A stretch of DNA of 64,000 nt, taken from contig NC_064034.1 of NCBI RefSeq assembly GCF_932526225.1, positions 19,466,927-19,530,926 of the forward strand, written 5' to 3'. Each line of letters starts with the position of its first letter. Within the stretch, counting starts at the first letter, position 1. Under the pieces are notes generated by a model. It made no database searches and was not told the DNA's origin. It saw nothing but the letters and a program-made list of their open reading frames with translations. Source of the DNA: Nematostella vectensis (lineage: Eukaryota; Cnidaria; Anthozoa; Actiniaria; Edwardsiidae). Of the stretch, positions 11,519 to 31,100 are shown in pieces. The position numbers were made by a program, and so were the translations under genes.

Positions 11519-11703
11519 TGCGAGACCGGTCGGAATGTCGATATACCTTCGTATTTTTCAAATATGGTGTTGCCGATACGTCACCATATGCACGTGCGCA
11601 GAGGACGCCGGTACAGTGAATTACTCAGCAGTTACATCTAAAAGATCTCTCAGAAAGGCATACTGTAGTTTGGACTTTTTGGGAAGCAAATAACCCATCA
11701 AAC
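11519..11703. promoter_or_regulatory. candidate bidirectional promoter of BABAM1 and VCP
   Basis: Only 185 bp separate the inferred BABAM1 start codon (11518, minus) from the VCP start codon (11704, plus). The interval is locally CpG-richer than the flanks and contains cacgtgcgca at 11591-11600, which holds an E-box and resembles an NRF1 half-site pair. No TATA box is evident. Shared regulation is inferred from the geometry. Confidence 0.55.
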
Positions 11704-18329
<6,626 letters not shown>

Positions 18330-19138
18330 ATGCACAGCCGACACAGTAAATGACATTAGTCAAGGTGATGCCACCTTTTAAGTTTATTAAAATACTGAAC
18401 TCTGCTGCCAGCAAAGCGGCTACTATAGTTTGCCCCTTCTGACCCTGAATCAAAGTTGGTTTGAATTCTCTTCGTCACGTTACGTTAGCTGTGACCATTC
18501 GTGTACGTCGTTTTATATTCATCATTGTAATTTATCTATTAATTACAGGGTTTTCATTTAGTTTCAAGAAAATTCTAAAATATCAACCAGACAGCAAATC
18601 AAATACCAAGAAATTAGAGTTAGTAAGAAAAAGTTTCAAATAACATGCTGGGCTGTTGTCATAATCACAGGTATTGTTTACTGCCCGTGATTCGTTGGAT
18701 CCTGAGATTGCTGAAGCGAAACCAGGAATATTTGGCGCAACATCTTGAAAGAAAGATATTTAATAAAAGACCCAACAGTTTAAATGAGATTGGTGTGTTT
18801 GATTTTATTGCCAGTTTTCAGAATAAAAGATAAAGCAAATTTTTCATGGCCTTTAACACTTTCAACACCTCAAAAAGGCATGTCGTACGAGCTCGCTTGT
18901 GTTTACACGAATCTTGGAAGCCTTGATCGTACGAGCTCGCTTGTGTTTACAAGAATGTTTGATTGGCCTGAAGTCAAGGCTCTTGAGACCAGGATACACT
19001 AAACTTGCCACATAACGCAAGAGAACACTCTTGGTCTCAATCATTAACCATGTTATTTTATCACAAAGTGTTTCGTAAATATTTCCACCCCTCGCGATGT
19101 CTCACGGGCGATGAGACCATGACGTTGTAGGACCTCCC
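18330..19138. other. VCP 3' region and intergenic gap to DHCR24
   Basis: Presumed VCP 3' UTR, with attaaa at about 18385 and aataaa words further on (18760, 18824). A 44-bp direct repeat (cgtacgagctcgcttgtgtt) occurs at 18884 and 18928. VCP and DHCR24 are convergent here. Confidence 0.5.
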
Positions 19139-22100
19139 TCAGAGCCTCGCAGCTCGTGAAACCTTGTCATAGATCTCCGGGAAGGCTTCCTTGCATTGCA
19201 TTTCCTCGCGGAGCTTGTCATAGAGCTCATGGTCAAACATCGCGCGAAACTCCTCTCTTGTCATGTACGAGTCAGCGTATAGCATCTGAAACCTTGAAAT
19301 GAAATTTTTGAAACATTGAAACTTTACCTCGCACAGCTCTGAAAGTACAGTACATGCATAGTGATTTTCATGAACCCGTGAACTACACTTTAGCGTATTA
19401 CACTTTATTGTGACCTGATTGTTCTCTTTTGTGTTTTACTGACTATTACCCTTTGACTATCACACTTTGTTTCACGGGTTAATGAAAACCACCCTACTGC
19501 CACAATTTCTCTAATATTCAGTAGCCGAAAGCGAAAGGAATAGTTGTTAGACAAATAACAGTACAGTTGAAGCTCTCGTAAGCGACCACCTTGGGAACTG
19601 AGAATTGTGGTCGTTAACGGAGCTGGTCTTCTACGAGAGCTTGCTCTCATAAGTGACCACAGAGCGCCAAAAACTTTAACAATAGGTGTTGGTCGCTTAT
19701 GGGAGTTTAATTTAAATGGAATCTTAAAGTTATCGTGATAATAACAACGCTGTTATATTTTCGTTTATTGCTTGATTTTAAAACTAGGTATTTGACTTAT
19801 CATGAGTGACTTCTTTTATTTAATAGCAATTAAATCTACGCAAAGTAGCTCGTTATGCTCGTTTATATCGACGACTTAAGCTTTTTGTCATGAGAATATC
19901 TTCTGCGTCTACGACGACCGCACGGCGTCTTTTGTTAGCCGATTTCTAAAGCGTGCAACAAACAAGTGGATGGCTATTGTAACTGGAAAAAGGATAAATC
20001 GTGGTGCTGGCAATGGACTAGAGATTCCTTGCATTTACACATTTTCTGGAGACAACGAAATGTCAATCCCATGGTTGAAATTGAAGTTAGAAAATTGAAA
20101 TTATGAAATTCTTTAATGGTTGCCTACTGGAAAGGCAGCATTTGTGAAACATTACAACATTTCTGCTTTATATGTGCTTTCAGCATGCATTGGATATGAT
20201 GTTTATCAGGTGTTGACTGATGTTGTAAAACCAAAAATCATTGTGGTCGCTTACGAGAGTTTAAAAATAAAAGAAAATCTGTTGGTGTTTTGAAATTGTG
20301 GTCGTTAACGGAGCTGGTCGCACCGATAAGTTGGTCGCTTACGAGAGCTTAGAATTACAGAGCTTGTGTGACAATTCAATCGGTGATTTGTGATCGTGGT
20401 CGTTATCGGAGCTGGTCGCTTACGAGAGCGGTCGCTCAGAGAGCTTCGACTGTAGTTAGGTAAATTTATACAGCCAGAACTGGTCTGGTCTGGTCATATG
20501 CCATTCATTTCTTGGCCTCAAATTTCTTGCACTTTTTTTGATAGGTCATAATCATCATAACTTTCCTACTAGTACGTCGACCAATTAAAATGTAGCATGA
20601 TGATAGACCACAAATCTGCTTATGTAATTTGACTATAACCTTATACCATAATGGGGCGCTTTTTAAATTTTTTCGGGTCTTTTCATTTCGGTAAAAATGT
20701 TGTTAGACTTTAAACAGTTCATACATGGAGACGATTCCAAGGTTTATAAATCGATGACAATGTCATTGGAATGGGGAAGGGGGCGCTTAATGAAAGGAGG
20801 GCGTTTATTCGAATCATAACGGTATGTTGAAAAGATATCGAATAACATACTGACCCGTCAACACTCTTGACAAATGCCTCGACCCTCCTCATGTTCTCCC
20901 TCGCCACGAAGTTCTTGACCTTGGGCGTGCCGTAAGCTCCTATATCCACGTACATCCTACCGTCCGAGTGGGGTCGCCTCTTGTCCACGGGGGCGTGCAC
21001 TAGACCAGGGGTACGGGGCAAGTACATGGGGCAAATCCACAAGGGGTAGAGCTAGAGAAAACAAACAAGTATAATCACTATTAGGCCAGGGGTACGGGGC
21101 AAGTACATAGGGCAAATCCACAAGGGGTATAGCTATAGAAAACAAACAAATCCCTATTAGGATCCTATTAGGAAGTTGCGTGGTGGGGTTGTATCTTGTT
21201 TCATTATTTGTCTGAATTGTTGTTTAATTTATGCTAATACTATAACTGCAATCAACTTTAATAGCCTAAGGCCCTTTCTACAAGGTAGCGATCGAATTTC
21301 CTACGGTTGCGCGTCCCGTTCACATGGGACCTCCTCCAGCTGAATGAAAGGCAGCTAGTTGTAAGAGACCCGTGCAAATAGTATGAAAAATTCACACAGT
21401 TCCGTGTACACACCATTTCCGGTACAAGTTTTTGAGCGGTCGAAAATTTGAACGAAGCATGAGTATCGGACGGAGAACAGAGCGCGCGCGTTTGTGTAAA
21501 GCGAGGAAAGGGACCTTTCCATTGCGCGCGCTTTGTCTCTGTTATCCTTTCCTTTTTTTCATTAAAACTACTAGCGATAACAAAACGGTGAAAAGGAGCA
21601 AGGTTAAAGAGCAACGCGTGTACATTCCATTTCTTAAATTAGAACACCCGCTTCTAGCTTGAGCTTTCTTGGATCATTCTACGTTTGTGCGTGAACAAAG
21701 AATAATTGAATAATTACGTAAATTAGAACACAAACGTTTCATCTCGAGCTTTCGCGGGAAGTCCTTACAGCACGATGGGCGTCTGCCTTTCGTCCGCGCA
21801 AAAAGTCGAGGAAATTAAACAAGAGTGCGAGAGCAAAAACGAGGTGTCCGGGCACGAAGAGCAAGATGGCGTACATGTAAGAAGAGTTTACGTGAGAAGG
21901 GCCGAGGCCGCGTCAGGCTCGAATGCCGAGCGACGATACGACTACGAAGACGAGGTGCAAGTGCGGCGGGAAGAGGGGGCGACAAGCTCGCTAGGCGCGG
22001 TACCCGTGGAAAAGGCGCGAGAGATGAAGAGGGATCAGCAAGTCTTGACTGCGACCAAGCCTAGACGGAGACCTTTCTTTGGTCGAAGGAGACGGGCAAC

Positions 22101-25100
22101 TGATCGCAAAGACACACCCATGCCAGGCGCCAGTAAATCCGGGTCATCCAAACAGAGATCCAGGAGGGGGAGAGGAGCGGTCAACGGGCGGGAGAAAGAC
22201 GCAGACTCCATCAGAGGGAAACCTATTGCTGGTCAACTAACAACAAAGGGCAAGGGGCCTCTGATGGGTGCCATTAACAGCGCGCAAGGGGATGTCTCTG
22301 GAGTAGAGAGCGCCACGTTCAGTGTTATCGCTAGGCAGATGAGCAGCATGTCTGTGCAGAGCTTTTCCTCTGATGAGATGGATACCAGTGATGGGAGATC
22401 CTCGCCTGAAGCAGGCACTCACAACACTCCAGTAAGCACGACCAGTTCTATCCGCAATGCATGCGGGTCTAACCCGGAGGGTCTTATTACTCTGTTGATC
22501 AGCGGCGCCAATGGCAAGCCCAGACCTGTCCTCACCAGCAAGAACATCTACGACAGCCTGGAGAGTCAGTACGGCGTGGTGGCAAAGATCCTCCAAGAGA
22601 TCCCTGCAGATTACCCAGCTCCTGAGCGCATTTCAGATGACGAATTTGCCTTGTACGTCAAGCGCGCGTCGGAGGAAGAGACACTGACTGCGCTTGGAGT
22701 GCAAGCCATCGCGGAACAGTACAACTCGGAGACGGATAGCGAGACTGAAGAGGAGATTCCTATACAGTACTCTGCCATCACCGGACGCGACCCAAAGAAG
22801 GCATACAAGGAGAGGGAGAGGAACATTTGGATCATGTACCGCGCGTACCGAGGGATGAAGAAAGCAAAACGCCGAGCACAGAAGCTGATGGACGAAGTGA
22901 TGGGCATGATGCGAGAGAGAAGTGCGCGCCGCGTGGCACCCGAGCCGCATGATCAGGGTGTCTCCCCGCACGAGAGCAAGGCATGGGAAGCGAAGGCGCT
23001 AGACAGCTCAGGGGGGTCGATGATGGAGGACGATCTTGATGTTGAGGATCTCGAGTGAGCTGTCTGCCTGTCCACCTGTCCATGTCTATGTGTCTGTCCG
23101 TCCATCCATCTATGTGTCTGTTCATCTGTCTACGTGTCTGTCTGTCCGTCTATGTGTCTGTTGGTCTATGTCTGTCTGTCAGTCCGTCTATGTGTCTGTC
23201 GGTCTATGACTGTCTGTCCACCTGTCTATGTGTTTGCATGTCCGTTCGTTTTTTTGTCCGTTCGTCTGTGTCTGTCGGTCTATGTCTGTCTGTCTGTCTG
23301 TGGTTTGTGTCGTCACTGTATGAATACAAAAGAAATCGGAATGAATTGAACACTATACAAGTCGAGCTAAACGCACAGCAAACACTACACGTTCCTTTAT
23401 AACCGATAAGCAGGATCAAATGTAAGTAGAACAAAGTATGATGACTTCGAATAACAGAGGAAAATTGAAGCACTGATATCTAAAACGAACGAGGAAGTCT
23501 ATGCAAGATATAGTTTGAGATGGCTTGAGAGCTGAAGAAATGCCCTAGACTTTTAAAGTATTAACAAAAACTTAAAAGAAAGTGGAAGGTTAGATGAGTA
23601 TTGGAAATACCAAAATAGTAATGAATGGATAAGAAATATGGATTGAAAAGAATTATGGATGGAAACAGGGAAAAGGGGACGTTGGAAAGAAGAGGAAAAA
23701 TATTAGATGAGGAGGAAGGACAATGGGAAAAAAGAAAAGGAAAAGAGGAGAAAAAGAGAAGAGGAAAATGAACAAAAGAAGACAGTAAAGGAAAAAGCAG
23801 TTGGACAAGAAAATGGACTATAAAGAATGTAAATGCATAAAGTGAGAGAGACAGGGAAAGGGAATGGAAGACACATTATGGAATAGGAGAGTAAGAAGCT
23901 CGAAACTAGGAGGCACTCAGTCGATTGCATGTTTAAATCGTGTTACTCGAGGATAGCAGGGCACTGAGGGGTGTCAGACTAGTTAGAATGGTAACAAACT
24001 AAATGAATGTATGGAGAAAAGAATGTTGATTAGAAACGCTAATGATTGCTGCCAGCATACACCGCAACCTCACTTCCCTCCTCTGTCAGGAAGAGACCAG
24101 TGAGATTGAAGTGAATGCTGTGTATGTGATTGAGCGATGGAGGGAAGTCTTAGTAAGAAAATGCGATTGAGCGATGGAGAAAAGTAAGAAGAAGAGAAGT
24201 TTAAGTAGGTAAACGCTGGTTTTAGAATTTGAGCAATGGAAGTATGATTTAAAGGCTGGGTTGGTTTATTGAGTGATGGAGAATGTTGGATGGTCAACAG
24301 TGAAGAGAAGGGGAAAACAGGAGCTAAATACTAAAAAAGAGATAAGGACTAATGTGGAACACATGAATGAAAGTATGTTGATTTGTAGTCATAAAAAGTA
24401 TACGATGACTGAAAGAGGAAGTGAAAAGATGTGCAAAGTAGAGAGATGTGGGGTTTGTGATATTAGAAGTTAGTTCGTTTAACAAACGTGTAGTGCTAAT
24501 ACTATATCAATTTGACTTTGAGCATTTGTTAAATAAAAACCAATCTGATAAATAGTAAACTACCTACCAGTTCTTGTCCTCTAATATACAAATAATGTCT
24601 TACCAGTGCAGGTATTGGTAAGAACCTAGGGGCCTAGGTGTGTTATATCCAAATAATGTCTTAGCAGTGAAGGTATTGGTGTGTACCTAGAGGCCTAGGG
24701 GTGTACCTAGAGGCCTAGTGGTGTACCTAGGGGTGTACCTAGAGGCCTAGGGGTGTACCAAGGGGCCTAGGGGTGTACCTAGAGGCCTAGGGGTGTACCC
24801 AGGGGCCTAGGGGTGTACCTAGGGGTGTACCTAGTGGTGTACCTAGAGGCCTAGGGGTGTACCTAGGGGCCTAGGGGTGTACCTAGAGGCCTAGGGGTGT
24901 ACCTAGAGGCCTAGGGGTGTACCTAGGGGCCTAGGGGTGTACCTAGAGGCCTAGGGGTGTACCTAGGGGCCTAGGGGTGTACCTAGAGGCCTAGGGGTGT
25001 ACCTAGAGGCCTAGGGGTGTACCAGAGGCCTAGGGGTGTACCTAGAGGCCTAGGGTTGTACCTAGAGGCCTAGGGGTGTACCTAGAGGCCTAGGGGTGTA

Positions 25101-28100
25101 CCTAGGGGCCTAGGGGTGTACCTAGAGGCCTAGGGGTGTACCTAGAGGCCTAGGGGTGTACCTAGAGGCCTAGGGGTGTACCTAGAGGCCTAGGGGTGTA
25201 CCTAGAGGCCTAGGGGTGTACCACGGGCCTAGGGGTGTACCTAGGGGTGTACCTAGAGGCCTAGGGGTGTACCTAGAGGCCTAGGGGTGTACCAGAGGCC
25301 TAGGGGTGTACCTAGAGGCCTAGGGGTGTACCTAGAGGCCTAGGGGTGTACCTAGGGGCCTAGGGGTGTACCTAGAGGCCTAGGGGTGTACCAGAGGCCT
25401 AGGGGTGTACCTAGAGGCCTAGGGGTGTACCTAGAGGCCTAGGGGTGTACCTAGAGGCCTAGGGGTGTACCTAGAGGCCTAGGGGTGTACCTAGAGGCCT
25501 AGGGGTGTACCTAGGGGCCTAGGGGTGTACCTAGAGGCCTAGGGGTGTACCTAGAGGCCTAGGGGTGTACCTAGAGGCCAAGGGGTGTACCTAGAGGCCT
25601 AGGGGTGTACCTAGAGGCCTAGGGGTGTACCTAGAGGCCTAGGGGTGTACCTAGAGGCCTAGGGGTGTACCAGAGGCCTAGGGGTGTACCTAGAGGCCTA
25701 GGGGTGTACCTAGAGGCCTAGGGGTGTACCTAGGGGCCTAGGGGTGTACCTAGGGGCCTAGGGGTGTACCTAGGGGCCTAGGGGTGTACCTAGGGGCCTA
25801 GTGGTGTACCTAGGGGCCTAGGGGTGTACCTAGAGGCCTAGGGGTGTACCTAGGGGCCTAGGGGTGTACCTAGAGGTCTAGGGGTATACCTAGAGGCCTA
25901 GGGGTGTACCACGGGGCCTAGGGGTGTATCACGGGGCCTAGGGGTGTACCTAGGGGCCTAGGGGTGTACCTAGAGGCCTAGGGGTGTACCTAGGGGCCCA
26001 GGGGTGTACCTAGAGGCCTAGGGGTGTACCTAGGGGCCTAGGGGTGTACCTAGAGGCCTAGGGGTGTACCTAGAGGCCTAAGGGTGTACCCAGGGGCCTA
26101 GGGGTGTACCTAGGTGTGTACCTAGAGGCCTAGGGGTGTACCTAGAGGCCTAGGGGTGTATCTAGAGGCCTAGGGTTGTACCTAGAGGCCTAGGGTTGTA
26201 CCTAGAGGCCTAGGGGTGTACCTAGAGGCCTAGGGGTGTACCAGAGGCCTAGGGGTGTACCTAGAGGCCTAGGGGTGTACCTAGAGGCCTAGGGGTGTAC
26301 CTAGAGGCCTAGGGGTGTACCTAGAGGCCTAGGGGTGTATCACGGGGCCTAGGGGTGTACCTAGAGGCCTAGGGGTGTACCTAGAGGCCTAGGGGTGTAC
26401 CAGAGGCCTAGGGGTGTACCTAGAGGCCTAGGGGTGTACCTAGAGGCCTAGGGGTGTACCTAGAGGCCTAGGGGTGTACCTAGAGGCCTAGGGGTGTACC
26501 TAGAGGCCTAGGGGTGTACCTAGAGGCCTAGGGGTGTACCTAGAGGCCTAGGGGTGTACCTAGGGGCCTAGGGGTGTACCTAGAGGCCTAGGGGTGTACC
26601 TAGAGGCCTAGGGGTGTACCTAGAGGCCAAGGGGTGTACCTAGAGGCCTAGGGGTGTACCTAGAGGCCTAGGGGTGTACCTAGAGGCCTAGGGGTGTACC
26701 TAGAGGCCTAGGGGTGTACCAGAGGCCTAGGGGTGTACCTAGAGGCCTAGGGGTGTACCTAGAGGCCTAGGGGTGTACCTAGGGGCCTAGGGGTGTACCT
26801 AGGGGCCTAGGGGTGTACCTAGGGGCCTAGGGGTGTACCTAGGGGCCTAGTGGTGTACCTAGGGGCCTAGGGGTGTACCTAGAGGCCTAGGGGTGTACCT
26901 AGGGGCCTAGGGGTGTACCTAGAGGTCTAGGGGTATACCTAGAGGCCTAGGGGTGTACCACGGGGCCTAGGGGTGTATCACGGGGCCTAGGGGTGTACCT
27001 AGGGGCCTAGGGGTGTACCTAGAGGCCTAGGGGTGTACCTAGGGGCCCAGGGGTGTACCTAGAGGCCTAGGGGTGTACCTAGGGGCCTAGGGGTGTACCT
27101 AGAGGCCTAGGGGTGTACCTAGAGGCCTAAGGGTGTACCCAGGGGCCTAGGGGTGTACCTAGGTGTGTACCTAGAGGCCTAGGGGTGTACCTAGAGGCCT
27201 AGGGGTGTATCTAGAGGCCTAGGGTTGTACCTAGAGGCCTAGGGTTGTACCTAGAGGCCTAGGGGTGTACCTAGAGGCCTAGGGGTGTACCAGAGGCCTA
27301 GGGGTGTACCTAGAGGCCTAGGGGTGTACCTAGAGGCCTAGGGGTGTACCTAGAGGCCTAGGGGTGTACCTAGAGGCCTAGGGGTGTATCACGGGGCCTA
27401 GGGGTGTACCTAGAGGCCTAGGGGTGTACCTAGAGGCCTAGGGGTGTACCTAGAGGCCTAGGGGTGTACCACGGGGCCTAGGGGTGTATCACGGGGCCTA
27501 GGGGTGTACCTAGAGGCCTAGGGGTGTACCTAGGGGCCTAGGGGTGTACCTAGAGGCCTAGGGGTGTACCTAGGGGCCTAGGGGTGTACCTAGAGGTCTA
27601 GGGGTGTACCTAGAGGCCTAGGGGTGTACCTAGAGGCCTAGGGGTGTACCTAGAGGCCTAGGGGTGTACCTAGAGGCCTAGGGGTGTACCTAGAGGCCTA
27701 GTGGTGTACCTAGGGGCCTAGGGGTGTACCTAGAGGCCTAGGGGTGTACCTAGGGGTTTTCCCAGGGGCCTAGGGGTGTACCTAGGGGTGTACCTAGAGG
27801 CCTAGGGATGTACCTAGGGACCTAGGGGTGCACCTAGGGGCCTAGGGGTGCACCTAGAGGCCTAGGGGTGTACCTAGAGGCCTAGGGGTGTACCTAGGGG
27901 CCTAGGGGTGTACCTAGAGGCCTAGGGGTGTACCTAGGGGTTTTCCCAGGGGCCTAGGGGTGTACCTAGGGGTGTACCTAGAGGCCTAGGGGTGTACCTA
28001 GGGGCCTAGGGGTGTACCTAGAGGCCTAGGTGTGTACCTAGAGGCCTAGGGGTGTACCCAGGGGCCTAGGGGTGTACCTAGGTGTGTAGCTAGAGGCCTA

Positions 28101-31100
28101 GGGGTGTACCTAGGGACCTAGGGGTGCACCTAGGGGCCTAGGGGTGTACCTAGAGGCCTAGGGGTGTAATAGAGGCCTAGGGGTGTACCTAGAGGCCTAG
28201 GGGTGTACCTAGAGGCCTAGGGGTGTAATAGAGGCCTAGGGGTGTACCTAGAGGCCTAGGGGTGCACCTAGGGGCCTAGGGGTGCACCTAGAGGCCTAGG
28301 GGTGTACCTAGGGGCCTAGGGGTGTACCTAGGGGCCTAGGGGTGTACCTAGGGGCCTAGGGGTGTACCTAGGGGCCTAGGGGTGTACCTAGAGGCCTAGG
28401 GGTGTACCTAGGGGCCTAGGGGTGTACCTAGGGGCCTAGGTGTGTACCTAGAGGCCTAGGGGTGTACCTAGAGGCCTAGGGGTGTACCTAGGGGCCTAGG
28501 GGTGTACCTAGAGGCCTAGGGGTGTACCTAGGGGCCTAGGGGTGTACCTAGGGGCCTAGGGTTGTACCTAGAGGCCTAGGGGTGTACCTAGGGGCCTAGG
28601 GGTGTACCACGGGGCCTAGGGGTGTACCTAGAGGCCTAGGGGTGTACCTAGGGGTGTACCTAGGGGCCTAGGAGTGTACCTAGAGGCCTAGGGGTGTACC
28701 TAGGGGCCTAGGGGTGTACCACGGGGCCTAGTGGTGTACCTAGAGGTCTAGGGGTGTACCTAGGGGCCTAGGGGTGTACCTAGAGGCCTAGGGATGTACC
28801 TAGGGGCCTAGGGGTGTACCTAGGGGCCTAGGGGTGTACCTAGAGGCCTAGGGGTGTACCTAGGGGCCTAGGGGTGTACCTAGGGGCCTAGGGGTGTACC
28901 TAGAGGCCTAGGGGTGTACCTAGAGGCCTAGGGGTGTACCTAGGGGCCTAGGGGTGTACCTAGAGGCCTAGGGGTGTACCTAGGGGCCTAGGGGTGTACC
29001 TAGAGGCCTAGGGGTGTACCTAGAGGCCTAGGGGTGTACCTAGAGGCCTAGGGGTGTACCTAGAGGCCTAGGGGTGTACCTAGGGGCCTAGGGGTGTACC
29101 TAGGGGCCTAGGGTTGTACCTAGAGGCCTAGGGGTGTACCTAGAGGCCTAGGGTTGTACCTAGAAGGCTAGGGGTATACCTAGGGGCCTAGGTGTGTACC
29201 TAGAGGCCTAGGGGTGTACCTAGAGGCCTAGGGGTGTACCTAGAGGCCTAGGGGTATACTTAGAGGCCTAGGGGTGTACCTAGGGGCCTAGGGGTGTACC
29301 TAGGGGCCCAGGGGTGTAATAGAGGCCTAGGGGTGTAGGCAGGGTGCATGTGCTGGCCCAGGGGAGTGTGAATTTAAAAAAAAAATGGAGGATAGGGGCA
29401 ATGGGGGTGAGTTTTCTGATATAAATCTGACCACCGCTAAAAGAACAAAAAGGATTTTTTATGCCATTATTGTATTTGGCTACAATTAAGTTTGACTTTT
29501 AGATTTATAACATAGTGATCTAGAATGCCTTTTTTATCTAATTCGCTTATGCTTTATAGTTTTGTCTACAAATAATATGTCTATTATGAGCCGGAGCTGC
29601 ACCCCCCTGGGTACGGGCCTGATGTGTACCCCCCTTGGCATTCAAAAAGTGTGTTATTTCTTTATTTAAAGATTGTCATATTCTTTTTCCATACGACTGC
29701 TTAACTCCTTCAGAAAATCTTTTAGGCACCTTAAGTATACAGTGATATTACTGTAATCAGTTCCTTTACCTCGAAGTTCTCATGAAAGCAGCTCAGTGAA
29801 TTGCCAAGTGTTTCAATAGGGACCAGCATATCCTGTACAACATGATGCTGTTCATACAAGCGGCGGAGGGTCTCTCCCTGTGTGAGCTTCAATAAGGAGA
29901 TCTTGGGAGGCATCACCCAGCCAAACAAATAACGCCAGATGACATTATTGCCAAATGGAATTATATCCTGGAAAACAGAAAAGAGATTAAATTTAAATAA
30001 GTGATAACTTGGGATAAAGCCTTTTAAGATTTCATTTAAAGATTTTGTACATTTTTTAAACATTTTATTGGACACCCCATTTAATGCAAACGAAAGCAGT
30101 AAAAAAAACTTATATAATATAAGAGACTGAAACTTACCTGCTTTTAAGACATTAGGCATGCTTACAGTTGTCCTTAGAGAGTGCAGTGCATTAAGTGAGA
30201 AGTCCCATAAAAATGGTTCAGTTTCATTTCCTTATTGCTTTGGGTTTGGGCATTAGTGAAAAATAATTATTTTTTGTTATGCTGTTAAAGCCCTTTTGCC
30301 CAGATTTAATATTGTAGATCTACCGCCAACTCCTTAGTGCAGATAGTGCTAAGTTTTGAATGATGTTATGGGATTACTTGATATGGACTCTAGAAGATGC
30401 AAATCTGCAGCTTCCCTTTGAGCATCTTATCTGACGATCATAAATTACAGTGTGGCGGAGCCCCACTGTCTGGGGAGAACACTGGCTATTGGATTATTTG
30501 ATATGGAATCTCAAGACACATACCTGCAGCTCCCAGAAAATACTGCGAGTGTGGCGATGATAGTAGTCCCTCAGAGGAATGTACTCTACGCCAGGCCCAC
30601 TCTTCAGGTATGATTGTACATGCTTGAAAAACCATGGCTTCCAAAAGTATCCAATAGGGTTAAGCTAAGGGTTAAACAAAAATATATTTATTAGAAGACA
30701 TTTTCCCCAGTCACACCTACTGGTCCTACCCCCTGCCACCTACAATCACCCCACAAACTCCACCCATTGGTCTGCCCACCTACCACCAGCCCCCAAAGTC
30801 GGCTTGTCACTCTGCTACTTATCTTCATCAGGTACAGGAACATACCTTATCTGGTTCAGGAACACACCTTATCTGGTTCAGGAACACACCTTATCTGGTG
30901 CAGGAACATACCTTATCTGGTCCAGGAACATACCTTATCTGGTTCAGGAACATACCTTATCTGGTTCAGGAACATACCTTATCTGGTCCAGGAACATACC
31001 TTATCTGGTCCAGGAACATACCTTATCTGGTTCAGGAACATACCTTATCTGGTTCAGGAACACACCTTATCTGGTGCAGGAACATACCTTATCTGGTTCA

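Noticed and set aside
23055-23402. Cys/Leu-rich plus frames after the nested gene
   Set aside because: Translations of the tgtctgtc microsatellite.
24640-29335. CRISPR-like regular array
   Set aside because: Units are contiguous with no spacers, the setting is a eukaryotic intron, and no associated genes exist.
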